Assembly (NCBI GenBank): GCA_947492925.1
Contig: CANLOQ010000009.1
Span: forward strand, 29,672 to 93,671
DNA: 64,000 bases
Direction of reading: 5' to 3'
From: an uncultured Sulfitobacter sp.
GTDB lineage: Bacteria > Pseudomonadota > Alphaproteobacteria > Rhodobacterales > Rhodobacteraceae
The position numbers and the translations under genes are program-made. The notes beneath the pieces are model-generated. The model made no database searches. It had not been told where the DNA came from and saw only the letters and a program-made list of their open reading frames with translations. Positions 49,061 through 57,582 of this stretch are shown here, piece after piece; the stretch's first letter is position 1; the number at the start of each line of letters is the position of its first letter.

Positions 49061-50092
49061 ATGAGCGCAGATACACAGACATTGGATGAAGTGGCGGTTG
49101 CCGGATATCTGAAAGAGAACCTGCCGGCGTTCGAGGGGCCGATGGAGGTCACGAAATTTCAGACCGGGCAGAGCAATCCGACATTCATGCTCAAGACGCC
49201 TGCCAAGAATTACGTGTTGCGGCGCAAACCGCCGGGGGTGCTGTTGAAATCGGCGCATGCGGTGGACCGGGAGTTTCGGGTGCAAAAGGCGCTGGCGGGG
49301 ACGGATGTGCCGGTGGCACGGATGCATCTGCTGTGTGAAGACGACGATGTGATCGGGTCGATGTTCTATATCATGGATCATGTGCCGGGGCGGAACTTCA
49401 ACGAACCCGCGATGCCGGATGTGTCGGTTGAGGATCGGGGCAAGATCATTGACGAGATGGGGCGCGTTCTGGCCGCGCTGCATGAGGTGGATATTGAGAA
49501 GGTGGGCTTGGGCGATTACGGCCCGCCCGGTGATTATTTCGAGCGGCAAGTGGGGCGCTGGTCCAAGCAATATAAAGCGTCAGAGACGCAGGACATTCCT
49601 GCGATGAATGAGCTGATGGTGCGGTTGGTCGAGGAGCGGCCCGCCGATGACGGGCAGCGGACGCTGGTGCACGGGGACTACCGGCTGGATAATATGATCT
49701 TTGATGCCGAAACCACCGATTGCCGCGCCATTCTGGATTGGGAGCTTTCGACCATCGGGCATCCCTTTGCCGATCTGGCCGCCGTCATCATGCAGTGGCA
49801 ACTGCCCGCAGGCACCGAAGGGCGTGGGATGGGGGGGCTGGACCGGACAGCCCTTGGGCTGCCGAGTGATGAGGAATTTGTCGCGAAATACTGCGAACGG
49901 CGCGGGCTGCCGGGGATTGATCACTTTGGCTATTATCTGGGGTTCTGTTTTTTCCGCATGGCGGGGATCATTCAGGGCGTGCTGAAACGCGGACTGGATG
50001 GCAATGCGTCCAACCCCGAACGCGCGATGAAGCTGGGTGAATTTGTGCCGGTCTTTGCGCAACACGGCATCGATGCGCTGAAGCGGGGCTGA
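49061..50092 (+). CDS. Aminoglycoside-phosphotransferase-fold kinase (ACAD10/FadE-associated type)
   Basis: This 343-residue protein has the APH kinase fold. KFQTGQSNPTFMLK near residue 31 is the nucleotide loop, and YVLRRKPPGVLLKSAHAVDR carries the ATP-binding Lys. The catalytic loop is LVHGDYRLDNMIFD near residue 204, and the metal-binding AILDWELSTIGHPFADL is near residue 223. This subfamily is typically encoded beside acyl-CoA dehydrogenases or fused to them (ACAD10/11), where it phosphorylates a 4-hydroxyacyl-CoA before elimination. That suggests a hydroxylated or branched acyl substrate for the island. It is 10 bp after the phosphatase gene and 3 bp before the iclR gene, so it is surely cotranscribed. 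Confidence 0.9.
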   Translation: MSADTQTLDEVAVAGYLKENLPAFEGPMEVTKFQTGQSNPTFMLKTPAKNYVLRRKPPGVLLKSAHAVDREFRVQKALAGTDVPVARMHLLCEDDDVIGSMFYIMDHVPGRNFNEPAMPDVSVEDRGKIIDEMGRVLAALHEVDIEKVGLGDYGPPGDYFERQVGRWSKQYKASETQDIPAMNELMVRLVEERPADDGQRTLVHGDYRLDNMIFDAETTDCRAILDWELSTIGHPFADLAAVIMQWQLPAGTEGRGMGGLDRTALGLPSDEEFVAKYCERRGLPGIDHFGYYLGFCFFRMAGIIQGVLKRGLDGNASNPERAMKLGEFVPVFAQHGIDALKRG

Positions 50093-50095
50093 GGG

Positions 50096-50890
50096 ATGGA
50101 CGATCTGCGCGGCGATGCTGATGAAAAGGACCGTAACTTTGTCACGGCGCTGGCGCGGGGGCTGGAGATTTTGCGGTGTTTTCGGGACGGCGAAGTCAGC
50201 CTGACCAACAGCGACTTTTCCGAACGCACTGGCCTGCCGAAGGCCACGATCTCGCGTCTGACCCATACGTTGTGTGCACTGGATTATCTGGTGGCCGATC
50301 CGCGCGGCGGGACCTACCGGTTAAGCGCGGGGGTGCTGCACCTTGGGTTCGGGGTGTTGTCCGCGATGGATATTGGTGACCGCGCGCAGCGCGAGATGGA
50401 AAAGCTGCGCGATGGGCCGAATTCCTACATCACGGTCGCCTTGGGCGAGCAGCATCAGTTGGACGTTGTCTATCTGGCGACGTGCAACAGTCACGAGGGG
50501 GTGACGCTTTCCATTCGGGTGGGGACGCGATTGCCGGTGTTTCATTCCGGCATCGGGCAGGCCATTCTGGTGGGCATGGAGGACGATGCGCGCGAGGCGG
50601 TTTTCGAGATTGCCGGACAGCGCAGCCCGGAGACAGAGGCCGACGGGCGCGCGCGCTATGCCGAAGCCAAATCTGTTTATGAGGACAAAGGGTTTTGCAC
50701 CGGCTACGGCAGTTGGCGCGCGGATGTGAACGGCATCGCGGTGCCGGTGTTTTCGCTGAACGGGGCGCGGGTATACGGGTTGAACGTGGGCGGGCCATCG
50801 TACCGCGTGAAACCTAAACAGCTTGAAACGGTTTACGGCCCGCGATTGATAGAAGCGGCACAGGCCTTGAGCGTGCGCGCGGGCAGTTGA
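50096..50890 (+). CDS. IclR-family transcriptional regulator
   Basis: This 264-residue regulator has an N-terminal winged helix-turn-helix at about residues 15-75 (ALARGLEILRCFRDGEVSLT, SERTGLPKATISRLTHTLCA). An IclR effector domain follows from about residue 90 (VALGEQHQLDVVYLATCNSH, LPVFHSGIGQAILVGM, ADVNGIAVPVFSLNGARVYG). The family usually represses or activates catabolic genes in response to a small carboxylate. It is the last gene of the run that begins at 41854. A perfect TTCCGC-ATA-GCGGAA palindrome follows its stop by 17 bp, and a near copy lies in front of the dehydrogenase operon, so it probably controls both units. The effector is unknown. Confidence 0.93.
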   Translation: MDDLRGDADEKDRNFVTALARGLEILRCFRDGEVSLTNSDFSERTGLPKATISRLTHTLCALDYLVADPRGGTYRLSAGVLHLGFGVLSAMDIGDRAQREMEKLRDGPNSYITVALGEQHQLDVVYLATCNSHEGVTLSIRVGTRLPVFHSGIGQAILVGMEDDAREAVFEIAGQRSPETEADGRARYAEAKSVYEDKGFCTGYGSWRADVNGIAVPVFSLNGARVYGLNVGGPSYRVKPKQLETVYGPRLIEAAQALSVRAGS

Positions 50891-50906
50891 CCTTAGCGGT
50901 CATGTG

Positions 50907-50921
50907 TTCCGCATAGCGGAA
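50907..50921. promoter_or_regulatory. Proposed IclR-family operator, copy 2
   Basis: TTCCGC-ATA-GCGGAA is a perfect palindrome with a 3-bp centre, between the iclR stop and the transporter operon start. A one-mismatch copy is at 41794. It probably governs the transporter genes that start at 51285. The regulator assignment rests on position and shared motif. Confidence 0.68.
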
Positions 50922-51284
50922 TGATTGCCTCTGTTCAGGCACGCGCGACAAGATAAAAATAATCGTGAAGATTGTGGGCAACCTGCGCTGACGGGTGAAG
51001 ATTTTTGACCGGTACAGCTGTCGGATATCCTGTTTTATCCTCAGGGTGCATGCGGGAATTTTGTAAGAATGGCAACGCTTTAACGCCAGAATGGTGGCCG
51101 CGCGTGTTGTTGTGGAGGATGGGCGCGGATCACCAACCTGACCGCCGCGATCCTGTCGCCGTCAAGTGACGCAGGGGAACAAGCCTTCTGCGCCCTTGAC
51201 TTTGGCAGGGGGTATGCAACTCTTTCGCCATGCTGAAGACCCCGAAAGACTAAATTGGGGCAAGCTCACTTTGGGAGGAAAACC
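50922..51284 (+). other. Leader/promoter region of the transporter operon
   Basis: About 360 bp lie before the binding-protein gene. Apart from the palindrome just upstream, it has an AT-rich patch (GATAAAAATAATCGTGAAG near 50952) that could house a promoter, and the GGGAGGA ribosome site at 51273-51279. I could not fix a -35/-10 pair and see no coding sequence. Confidence 0.5.
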
Positions 51285-52538
51285 ATGAAGAAGATTACCA
51301 AAATCGGTGCGGTCTCCGCGCTTTCACTGATCGTCGGCGCATCGGCGGCTTTTGCGGACACCATCAAGGTCGCATTCATTGACCCGCTGTCCGGTCCCTT
51401 TGCCAGCACCGGCACAAACGGTCTGCACCAGTTCCAGCATGCGGCTGACTATCTGGTAAACCAGAACGGTGGCCTGCTGGACGGTCAGCAGATGGAAATC
51501 GTCGCCTTTGACAACAAGATCAGCCCGAAGGAATCGCTGATCCAGCTTCAGGTCGCGATTGACCAAGGCATCCGCTACATTGCGCAGGGTAACTCCTCTG
51601 GTGTTGCGAATGCGATCACCGAAGCGGTGGACAAGCACAACCGCCGCAATCCCGACAGCCGCGTTCTGTTTTTGAACTATGCTGCGGTTGATCCGGCGCT
51701 GACCAACGACAAGTGCAACTTCTGGCACTTCCGTTTTGACGCAAACGCGGACCTGAAAATGGACGCGATCACGGATTCCATTGTCGGCAACGAAGATGTG
51801 GGCAAGGTCTATGTCATCGGTCAGGACTATTCCTTCGGTAAGGCCGTTGCCGCCGCTGCGAACCGGTTCCTTGGCGAAAAGAGCGAGACCATCGAGATCG
51901 TCGGTGACGAATTGCACCCCATCGGCAAGGTGAAGGACTTTACCCCCTACTCACGCAAGATCGTGTCCTCGGGCGCGGATGCGGTGATTACGGGCAACTG
52001 GGGCGCGGACATGCTGGGCCTTGGCAAGTCGATCATCGAAAATGGTTTCGAGGGTCCGATCTATACCTATTATGCTGCGGGCTCCGGTATCACGGCGGCC
52101 TTTGGTGAAGGTGGTAAAGGATCGATCCGTCTGGTCGGTGAAGGCAAGATCAACCCGAACCCAAGCCAGGAAGTCAGCGATTACTACAACGCTTTCCTTG
52201 AAAAGCATCCTGACGGCAACCTTGACCAGACACGTATTGCCAACACCATCGGCATGCTGGCCAAAGCCATTGAGGAAGCAGGCACAGCGGATGACGTTGT
52301 CGCCGTTGCCAATGCGCTGGAAGGCATGGAGTACGATACCATGTTCGGCGGCAAGGTGATGATGCGGGCCGAAGACCATCAGGCCATTCAGGACCTGCAC
52401 ATCTTTGAGCACACCAACGAGGACATCGCGTTCCCCTATGACGGGTCCGAGTACGGTGTGAAGGTTGTGAACACCATCGAGATGGCGGGTGCCGACAGCC
52501 CTACCACCTGCGAGATGCGCCGGCCCGACCCGGCCTAA
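51285..52538 (+). CDS. Branched-chain amino-acid-type ABC transporter, periplasmic binding protein
   Basis: This 417-residue type I binding protein has a Sec signal peptide at residues 1-24 (MKKITKIGAVSALSLIVGAS, cleavage after AFA). The mature protein starts DTIKVAFIDPLSGPFASTGT, the family opening. VYVIGQDYSFGKAVAAAANR near residue 180 and VITGNWGADMLGLGKSI near residue 235 are typical inter-lobe segments. It captures the substrate in the periplasm for the LivHMGF-like membrane complex encoded next. Its length and the catabolic setting suggest a ligand other than plain leucine, perhaps the island's own substrate or a carboxylate. ATG 51285 was chosen with GGGAGGA just upstream; an earlier start at 51255 would spoil the signal peptide. 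Confidence 0.93.
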   Translation: MKKITKIGAVSALSLIVGASAAFADTIKVAFIDPLSGPFASTGTNGLHQFQHAADYLVNQNGGLLDGQQMEIVAFDNKISPKESLIQLQVAIDQGIRYIAQGNSSGVANAITEAVDKHNRRNPDSRVLFLNYAAVDPALTNDKCNFWHFRFDANADLKMDAITDSIVGNEDVGKVYVIGQDYSFGKAVAAAANRFLGEKSETIEIVGDELHPIGKVKDFTPYSRKIVSSGADAVITGNWGADMLGLGKSIIENGFEGPIYTYYAAGSGITAAFGEGGKGSIRLVGEGKINPNPSQEVSDYYNAFLEKHPDGNLDQTRIANTIGMLAKAIEEAGTADDVVAVANALEGMEYDTMFGGKVMMRAEDHQAIQDLHIFEHTNEDIAFPYDGSEYGVKVVNTIEMAGADSPTTCEMRRPDPA

Positions 52539-52552
52539 GTCGTTATCGCGAC

Positions 52553-52578
52553 GGTCCGCCCCGACAGTGGGGCGGACC
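52553..52578 (+). promoter_or_regulatory. Intercistronic stem-loop after the binding-protein gene
   Basis: GGTCCGCCCC (52553-52562) and GGGGCGGACC (52569-52578) form a perfect 10-bp stem with a 6-nt loop. No T-run follows. Such stem-loops after binding-protein genes protect the upstream mRNA or partly terminate, giving more binding protein than permease. It begins 14 bp after the stop. Confidence 0.7.
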
Positions 52579-52614
52579 ATACCCATTCCTTGATACAAAC
52601 CCTCTGGGGGACCG

Positions 52615-53571
52615 ATGGAACTCATCCTCGTCAATCTGATCGACGGGCTTGTGACCGGATTGCTGCTTTTCATGCTTTCGGCCGGCCTGACGCTTATTTT
52701 CTCAATGATGGGCGTTCTTAACTTTGCCCATGCCAGTTTCTACATGCTGGGGGCATATTTTGCCTACCAGATCAGCCTTGCGCTGGGGTTCTGGATGGCG
52801 CTGTTGATCGCCCCGATTATCGTCGGGGTGGCCGGTGCAGGGGTGGAAAGATACGGGCTGAGGCGGGTGCACCAATACGGTCACGTGCCCGAGCTGATCT
52901 TTACCTTCGGTCTGGCGCTGTTGATCGAGGAATTGGTGCAGTTCATCTGGGGCAAGAACCAGATGCCTTATGACATTCCCGATGTTCTGAATTTCACGGC
53001 CTTCGCCATCGCGGGCAATTCGATCCCTGCGTACAAGATTTTCATGATCTTCATCTCGGTCGCGATCTTTATCGGGCTTTTGTATATCCTGACCAAGACG
53101 CGGGTCGGTATGATTATTCAGGCCGCGCTCAGCTATCCGCGCACGGTCGAGGCGCTGGGGCATAACGTGCCGCTGATCTTTATGGGGGTGTTCGGTGTCG
53201 GCACGGCGCTGGCCGGTGTGGCCGGTGTGATTGCGGGGCCGGTGCTAGGTACGTTCCCCGGCATGGCCTTTGTTCTTGGCTCTATCGTGTTTGTGACCAT
53301 CGTGATCGGCGGGCTTGGATCGCTTTGGGGGGCGCTGGTGGCGTCGTTGCTGATTGGCTGGATCACGACTTTCGCCAAGTCTTACAACATTGAGATGGAG
53401 GATATCCTGAACGGTATCGGCATTTCGACGCCCGAGAACCTGAGCGAGAATGTGTTCCGCGATATATGGGCGCTGACCAGCCCCCAGATTGCGGACATCC
53501 TGCCCTATATCCTGATGGTGCTGATCCTGATCTTCCGTCCTGCGGGCCTCTTTGGAAAGCGTGAATCATGA
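52615..53571 (+). CDS. Branched-chain amino-acid-type ABC transporter permease (LivH-like)
   Basis: This 318-residue inner-membrane permease has about eight hydrophobic segments. It starts LVNLIDGLVTGLLLFMLSAG followed by LTLIFSMMGVLNFAHASFYM, the LivH signature, where the LNFAHG-like motif is conserved. The coupling region (GMIIQAALSYPRTVEALGHN) is near residue 170, and FVLGSIVFVTIVIGGLGSLW near residue 220 is the late family motif. It pairs with the LivM-like permease, whose gene overlaps by 4 bp, to form the translocation channel. The ATG is preceded by a G-rich ribosome site (GGGGGA). Confidence 0.93.
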   Translation: MELILVNLIDGLVTGLLLFMLSAGLTLIFSMMGVLNFAHASFYMLGAYFAYQISLALGFWMALLIAPIIVGVAGAGVERYGLRRVHQYGHVPELIFTFGLALLIEELVQFIWGKNQMPYDIPDVLNFTAFAIAGNSIPAYKIFMIFISVAIFIGLLYILTKTRVGMIIQAALSYPRTVEALGHNVPLIFMGVFGVGTALAGVAGVIAGPVLGTFPGMAFVLGSIVFVTIVIGGLGSLWGALVASLLIGWITTFAKSYNIEMEDILNGIGISTPENLSENVFRDIWALTSPQIADILPYILMVLILIFRPAGLFGKRES

Positions 53572-54896
53572 GCAACACAGAGATGCCCAAGGGTGCGAAA
53601 CCCGAAGACCAGATCACCACGGACCCAAGCAAGCCCGCCCAGCGGATGCGCGCCGGTTCCATGACGCTGACATGGGGGCCGTGGATTGTGGCCGCCGTGC
53701 TGCTGATCATTCTGCCCTATATCTTCACGTCGAATTCGGCGCTGACCATCATGAACCAGATGTGGATCACGGTTGTCTTTGCGCTGGCCTATAACATGCT
53801 GCTGGGGCAGGGCGGCATGCTGTCGTTCGGCCATGCGGTTTATGCCGGTGTGGGCGGATTTGCCTGTATGCACATCATGAACAACACCGATTTCTTTTCC
53901 AGCTTTCCGCTGCCGCTGTTGCCGATTTTCGGCGGGCTGTTCGGTATGGGGCTCGCGTTGATTGTGGGCGCGTTTTCAACGCGTTCCGCGGGCACGGTGT
54001 TCGCGATGATCTCGCTTGGTGTGGGTGAATTGATTGCGGCCTGTTCGATCATCATCGTCGCGTTCTTCGGCGGTGAGGAAGGCGTGTCCGGCGACCGGAC
54101 CTATGCGATGCCGTTTTTCGGGAACGAATTTCTGCAACAGGGCGATGTCTATTATCTGACGGCGTTCTGGGTCTTTGTCTCGGCCGCGCTGATGTATCTT
54201 TGGTCGCGCACACCCGTGGGCCGGATGGCCAATGCGGTGCGTGATAACCCGGAGCGTGCAGAGTTCCTGGGATATTCCGCCCGTTGGGTGCGGTTCTACA
54301 GCTTTGTCGCGTCTGGCTTTTTCGCCGGTGTGTCGGGTGCCCTTTTTGCCATCAACTACGAGATCCTGACCGAAGAGAACCTGAACGCGGCCTCTTCCGG
54401 TGTGATCCTGCTCGTGACCTTCCTTGGCGGTGTCGGTTTCTTCTTTGGGCCGATCATCGGGGCCATCGTGTTTACGCTGGTGCAAACGGTGCTGAGCCTT
54501 GAAACGGAGTTGTGGGCCTTCTATGCCGGGTCGCTTTTCGTGGCGACGGTGATGTTCTTCCCCGGTGGCCTCGCGGGGCTGATCATGATGCACGTGCCGC
54601 CGCTGCGGCTGGGCAAGCTGAACCTGCTGGTGATGCCCTATATCAAGACGCTGATCCCTGCGGCGATTGGCATTCTGGGACTGTGCAGTCTGGTGGAAAT
54701 GACGTTCCATTACCGGCACGGTGCCACGGGTGACCACGAGATGACGTTATTCTGGACGACCTTTGACAGCCACACGCTTTTGCCGTGGCTTGTGGCAGGT
54801 GCGGTTGCCCTTGGCGGTATCTTGGTTGCACGGGCCACGGCACCGTCGCTCAAGGAAGCGTGGGATGAAGCCAACACACCCGGAGGTGCATCATGA
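53568..54896 (+). CDS. Branched-chain amino-acid-type ABC transporter permease (LivM-like)
   Basis: This 442-residue inner-membrane permease is longer than typical LivM (330-350 residues). The family core is clear: VFALAYNMLLGQGGMLSFGH near residue 65, the coupling loop GRMANAVRDNPERAEFLGYS near residue 220, and VILLVTFLGGVGFFFGPIIG near residue 282. Extra parts are a hydrophilic 35-residue N-terminus and a C-terminal extension with two more hydrophobic helices (IKTLIPAAIGILGLCSLVEM and LLPWLVAGAVALGGILVARA). The extension is the odd feature and also places the linker before the LivG-like ATPase gene. It overlaps both neighbours by 4 bp, so the complex is translated as a coupled set. Confidence 0.92.
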   Translation: MSNTEMPKGAKPEDQITTDPSKPAQRMRAGSMTLTWGPWIVAAVLLIILPYIFTSNSALTIMNQMWITVVFALAYNMLLGQGGMLSFGHAVYAGVGGFACMHIMNNTDFFSSFPLPLLPIFGGLFGMGLALIVGAFSTRSAGTVFAMISLGVGELIAACSIIIVAFFGGEEGVSGDRTYAMPFFGNEFLQQGDVYYLTAFWVFVSAALMYLWSRTPVGRMANAVRDNPERAEFLGYSARWVRFYSFVASGFFAGVSGALFAINYEILTEENLNAASSGVILLVTFLGGVGFFFGPIIGAIVFTLVQTVLSLETELWAFYAGSLFVATVMFFPGGLAGLIMMHVPPLRLGKLNLLVMPYIKTLIPAAIGILGLCSLVEMTFHYRHGATGDHEMTLFWTTFDSHTLLPWLVAGAVALGGILVARATAPSLKEAWDEANTPGGAS

Positions 54897-55654
54897 GCAC
54901 GCCAGCACTTGAACTGTCGGGGCTGAAGAAGAGTTTCGGCAAAGCCGAGATCATTCGCGGCATCGACCTGTCGATTGGCAAGTCGGAACGCCACGCGATC
55001 ATCGGGCCGAACGGGGCGGGGAAATCCACGCTGTTCAACCTGATTACCGCCCGCTTTCCGGCGACGGAAGGCACGGTGAAGCTGCACGGTGAGGATTTGG
55101 CCGGATTGCAGCCCTTCCAGATCAACCGCAAGGGGCTGAGCCGGTCTTTCCAGATCACCAATATCTTTCCCAAGATGACGGTGTTCGAGAACGTCCGCTG
55201 TGCGCTTTTGTGGGCGCAGGGGTACAAGTATTCGTTCTGGAACCTCGTGCAGCGCTCGCGCAGCCTGACCGAAGGGGCGGATGCCATTCTGGACCAGATC
55301 AACCTGCTGGAACGGCGCGATTTGCCGGCAGGCATGCTGAGCTATGCCGAGCAGCGCGCGCTTGAGATCGGGATCACCATCGCGGGCGGGGCGGATGTGA
55401 TCATGCTGGACGAGCCCACCGCAGGGATGAGCCATTCGGAGACCGATTATATCACCGATCTGATTATGAAGGTGACCGAGGGCAAGACGCTGATCATGGT
55501 TGAGCATGACATGGGCGTCGTCTTTGGCCTTGCCGACCGGATCAGCGTGCTGGTCTACGGTGAGATCATCGCGACAAATACACCTGAATTGGTGCGCGCC
55601 GACCCGAAGGTTCAAGAGGCCTATCTGGGCGCAGCACTGGAGGCAGAACATTGA
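54893..55654 (+). CDS. Branched-chain amino-acid-type ABC transporter ATPase (LivG-like)
   Basis: This 253-residue ATPase has an intact Walker A (IIGPNGAGKSTLFNLITARF) near residue 38. The Q-loop region is LSRSFQITNIFPKMTVFENV near residue 82. The signature is LSYAEQRALEIGITIAGGAD near residue 148, where the usual LSxGQ is YAEQR as in other LivG proteins. The Walker B motif is VIMLDEPTAGMSHSE, and the switch His is in MVEHDMGVVFGLADRISVLV. It hydrolyses ATP on the cytoplasmic face to drive import. It overlaps the permease gene upstream and the second ATPase gene downstream, each by 4 bp. Confidence 0.94.
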   Translation: MSTPALELSGLKKSFGKAEIIRGIDLSIGKSERHAIIGPNGAGKSTLFNLITARFPATEGTVKLHGEDLAGLQPFQINRKGLSRSFQITNIFPKMTVFENVRCALLWAQGYKYSFWNLVQRSRSLTEGADAILDQINLLERRDLPAGMLSYAEQRALEIGITIAGGADVIMLDEPTAGMSHSETDYITDLIMKVTEGKTLIMVEHDMGVVFGLADRISVLVYGEIIATNTPELVRADPKVQEAYLGAALEAEH

Positions 55655-56352
55655 TCGAAGTCACAGACATGCACGCCTATTACGGCAAGTCGCACATCCT
55701 GCAGGGGGTGACGATGAACGTACAGGAAGGCGAGATCGTCGCGCTGCTGGGCCGCAATGGCGTGGGCCGGTCCACCACCTGCAAGGCCATCATGGGCGAG
55801 GTGCCGCCGCAAGGGTCGGTCAAGTTCAAGGGGCAGGAGATTTCCGGCAAGAAAGCCTTTGAGATTGCCAACATGGGCATCGGGTATGTGCCGGAGAACC
55901 GCGATATTTTTCCGGGGCTGACAACACGGCAAAACCTGAACCTTGGCCTGAAGCCGGGGCAAAAGGACGGTGCCGGGCGCTGGTCCATGCAGATGATGTT
56001 CGAGATGTTCGAAAACCTTGACCGCCGTGCGGATGTGGAGGCATCGGTGCTGTCGGGGGGCGAGCAGCAGATGTTGACCATGTGCCGCACGCTGATGGGT
56101 GACCCGGATTTCGTGATGATCGACGAGCCGACCGAAGGTCTGTCGCCGCAGATGGTGCAGAAGGTGGCCGAAGTGCTTCAGGCGATTGCCGAGAAGGGGA
56201 TTTCGACGCTGCTGGTGGAGCAAAAACTGTCGATTGCGATGGATATTGCGCACCGCGTTTACGTCATGGGCCACGGGCAGGTGGTGTTTGAAGGCACGCC
56301 CGCCGAGCTGAAAGCGCGCGACGACGTGCGTAAGGAATGGCTCGAAGTCTGA
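55651..56352 (+). CDS. Branched-chain amino-acid-type ABC transporter ATPase (LivF-like) with Arg in Walker A
   Basis: This 233-residue second ATPase of the transporter begins at a TTG that overlaps the preceding stop. Its Walker A reads GRNGVGRSTT at residues 34-43, with Arg 40 in place of the invariant Lys. The other motifs are normal: YVPENRDIFPGLTTRQNLNL (Q-loop side), the signature VLSGGEQQMLTMCRTLMGDP, the Walker B FVMIDEPTEGLSPQ, and the switch-region STLLVEQKLSIAMDIAHRVY. Lys to Arg usually weakens ATP hydrolysis, so this subunit may be an asymmetric, low-activity partner of the LivG-like ATPase. I recall the same GRNG[VA]GRST form in related transporters but cannot check it here. Confidence 0.93.
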   Translation: MIEVTDMHAYYGKSHILQGVTMNVQEGEIVALLGRNGVGRSTTCKAIMGEVPPQGSVKFKGQEISGKKAFEIANMGIGYVPENRDIFPGLTTRQNLNLGLKPGQKDGAGRWSMQMMFEMFENLDRRADVEASVLSGGEQQMLTMCRTLMGDPDFVMIDEPTEGLSPQMVQKVAEVLQAIAEKGISTLLVEQKLSIAMDIAHRVYVMGHGQVVFEGTPAELKARDDVRKEWLEV

Positions 56353-56376
56353 ACCACGACCACATTGGAGAGCGCG

Positions 56377-57582
56377 ATGAGCCGCTTTGACACCGACCGT
56401 TTGAACCGCATCAAAGGGTGGATGCAGGGCTATGTCGACGCGCGGCGCTATCCCGGCTGTTCCGTGCTGGTGGCGCAGGGTGGTGAGGAAGTGTTCTACC
56501 ACGATTGCGGGATGCGTGATGTGGCGGGCGGGTTGCCGTGGCAACGCGATACGGTCGCGCGGATTTATTCGATGACCAAGCCCATTACCTCTGCCGCGCT
56601 GATGCTGCTGGTGGAGCGGGGGCAGATCCATCTGGATCAGTCGATTGCGAAGTATATTCCGGGGTTCAGGGATGCGCGCTGTCTGGTGCCGGGGGCGGTG
56701 GACCTAAGCCAGACGGAACCCTGCCTGCCGCCGACATTGCACCAGTTGCTGACGCATACTTCCGGTGTCAGCTATTCGTTCAACCCCGGTTTGGTGCCCT
56801 TGGCGATGGCCGAAGGAAAGCTGGATTTTGGCCCCGGCAAGAAAACGCTGGAGGAGATGGCGGAACAGGTGGCAACGCTGCCGTTGGTGTTCCGGCCCGG
56901 CACGCGGTGGGAATATTCCGTGGGCATCGACCTGATCGGGCGGGTGATCGAGGTAGTCAGTGGCAAGTCGCTGGGCGCGTTTTTCGAGGAGGAAATTCTT
57001 GGCCCGCTGGGGATGGATGAAACGCGGTTCAACGTGCCTGACGGCACGGGCAACCGTTTTGCTTGTCTTTATACCCCGCTGGCGGGGGAAAGTTTTGCGC
57101 TGACGGCGGTTGAGAAAAGCAGCGATACGTTGCGCCAGACCGATGATGCGGAGAATTCGCCTTACCTGCGCACGCCCATGCAATCGGGTGGCGGCGGGCT
57201 GGTCGGGACAATCGACGATTACCTGAAATTCACCGAGATGTTGCGCACGGGCGGCAAGGGCATCCTGTCGCCGCATACGCTGCGATTCATGATGGCAAAC
57301 CATCTGGCGGGCGACATCGCGTCGATGGGGCCGCAAAGCTTTGCCGAACAGCCGATGGACGGTATGGGGTTTGGCATCGGCGGTGCCGTGGTGCTGGACC
57401 CCAGCCGTGCGCGGGTGCCGGGATCGGTCGGGGACTTCTCATGGGGTGGCATGGCCTCGACGTTTTTCTGGGTCGATCCGGTGCATGATCTATCGGTGCT
57501 GTTCTTCACGCAGCTTGCGCCCAGTAGTTCCTATCCGTCCCGCTCGCAACTCAAGGCGCTTATCCACGGGGCGCTGCTGTGA
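56377..57582 (+). CDS. Serine hydrolase, class C beta-lactamase/esterase family
   Basis: This 401-residue member of the beta-lactamase-like serine hydrolases (EstB type) has the SxxK motif at residues 65-68 (RIYSMTKPITSAALML). The Tyr motif is in WEYSVGIDLIGRVIEVVSGK near residue 185. The late strand is MGFGIGGAVVLDP, where a KTG-like box is not conserved, as in esterases of this family. No signal peptide is visible, so it probably acts in the cytoplasm as an esterase or lactonase on an island intermediate. I chose ATG 56377, with GGAG 6 nt upstream, over a TTG four codons earlier. The stop overlaps the acetoacetyl-CoA synthetase start. Confidence 0.9.
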   Translation: MSRFDTDRLNRIKGWMQGYVDARRYPGCSVLVAQGGEEVFYHDCGMRDVAGGLPWQRDTVARIYSMTKPITSAALMLLVERGQIHLDQSIAKYIPGFRDARCLVPGAVDLSQTEPCLPPTLHQLLTHTSGVSYSFNPGLVPLAMAEGKLDFGPGKKTLEEMAEQVATLPLVFRPGTRWEYSVGIDLIGRVIEVVSGKSLGAFFEEEILGPLGMDETRFNVPDGTGNRFACLYTPLAGESFALTAVEKSSDTLRQTDDAENSPYLRTPMQSGGGGLVGTIDDYLKFTEMLRTGGKGILSPHTLRFMMANHLAGDIASMGPQSFAEQPMDGMGFGIGGAVVLDPSRARVPGSVGDFSWGGMASTFFWVDPVHDLSVLFFTQLAPSSSYPSRSQLKALIHGALL

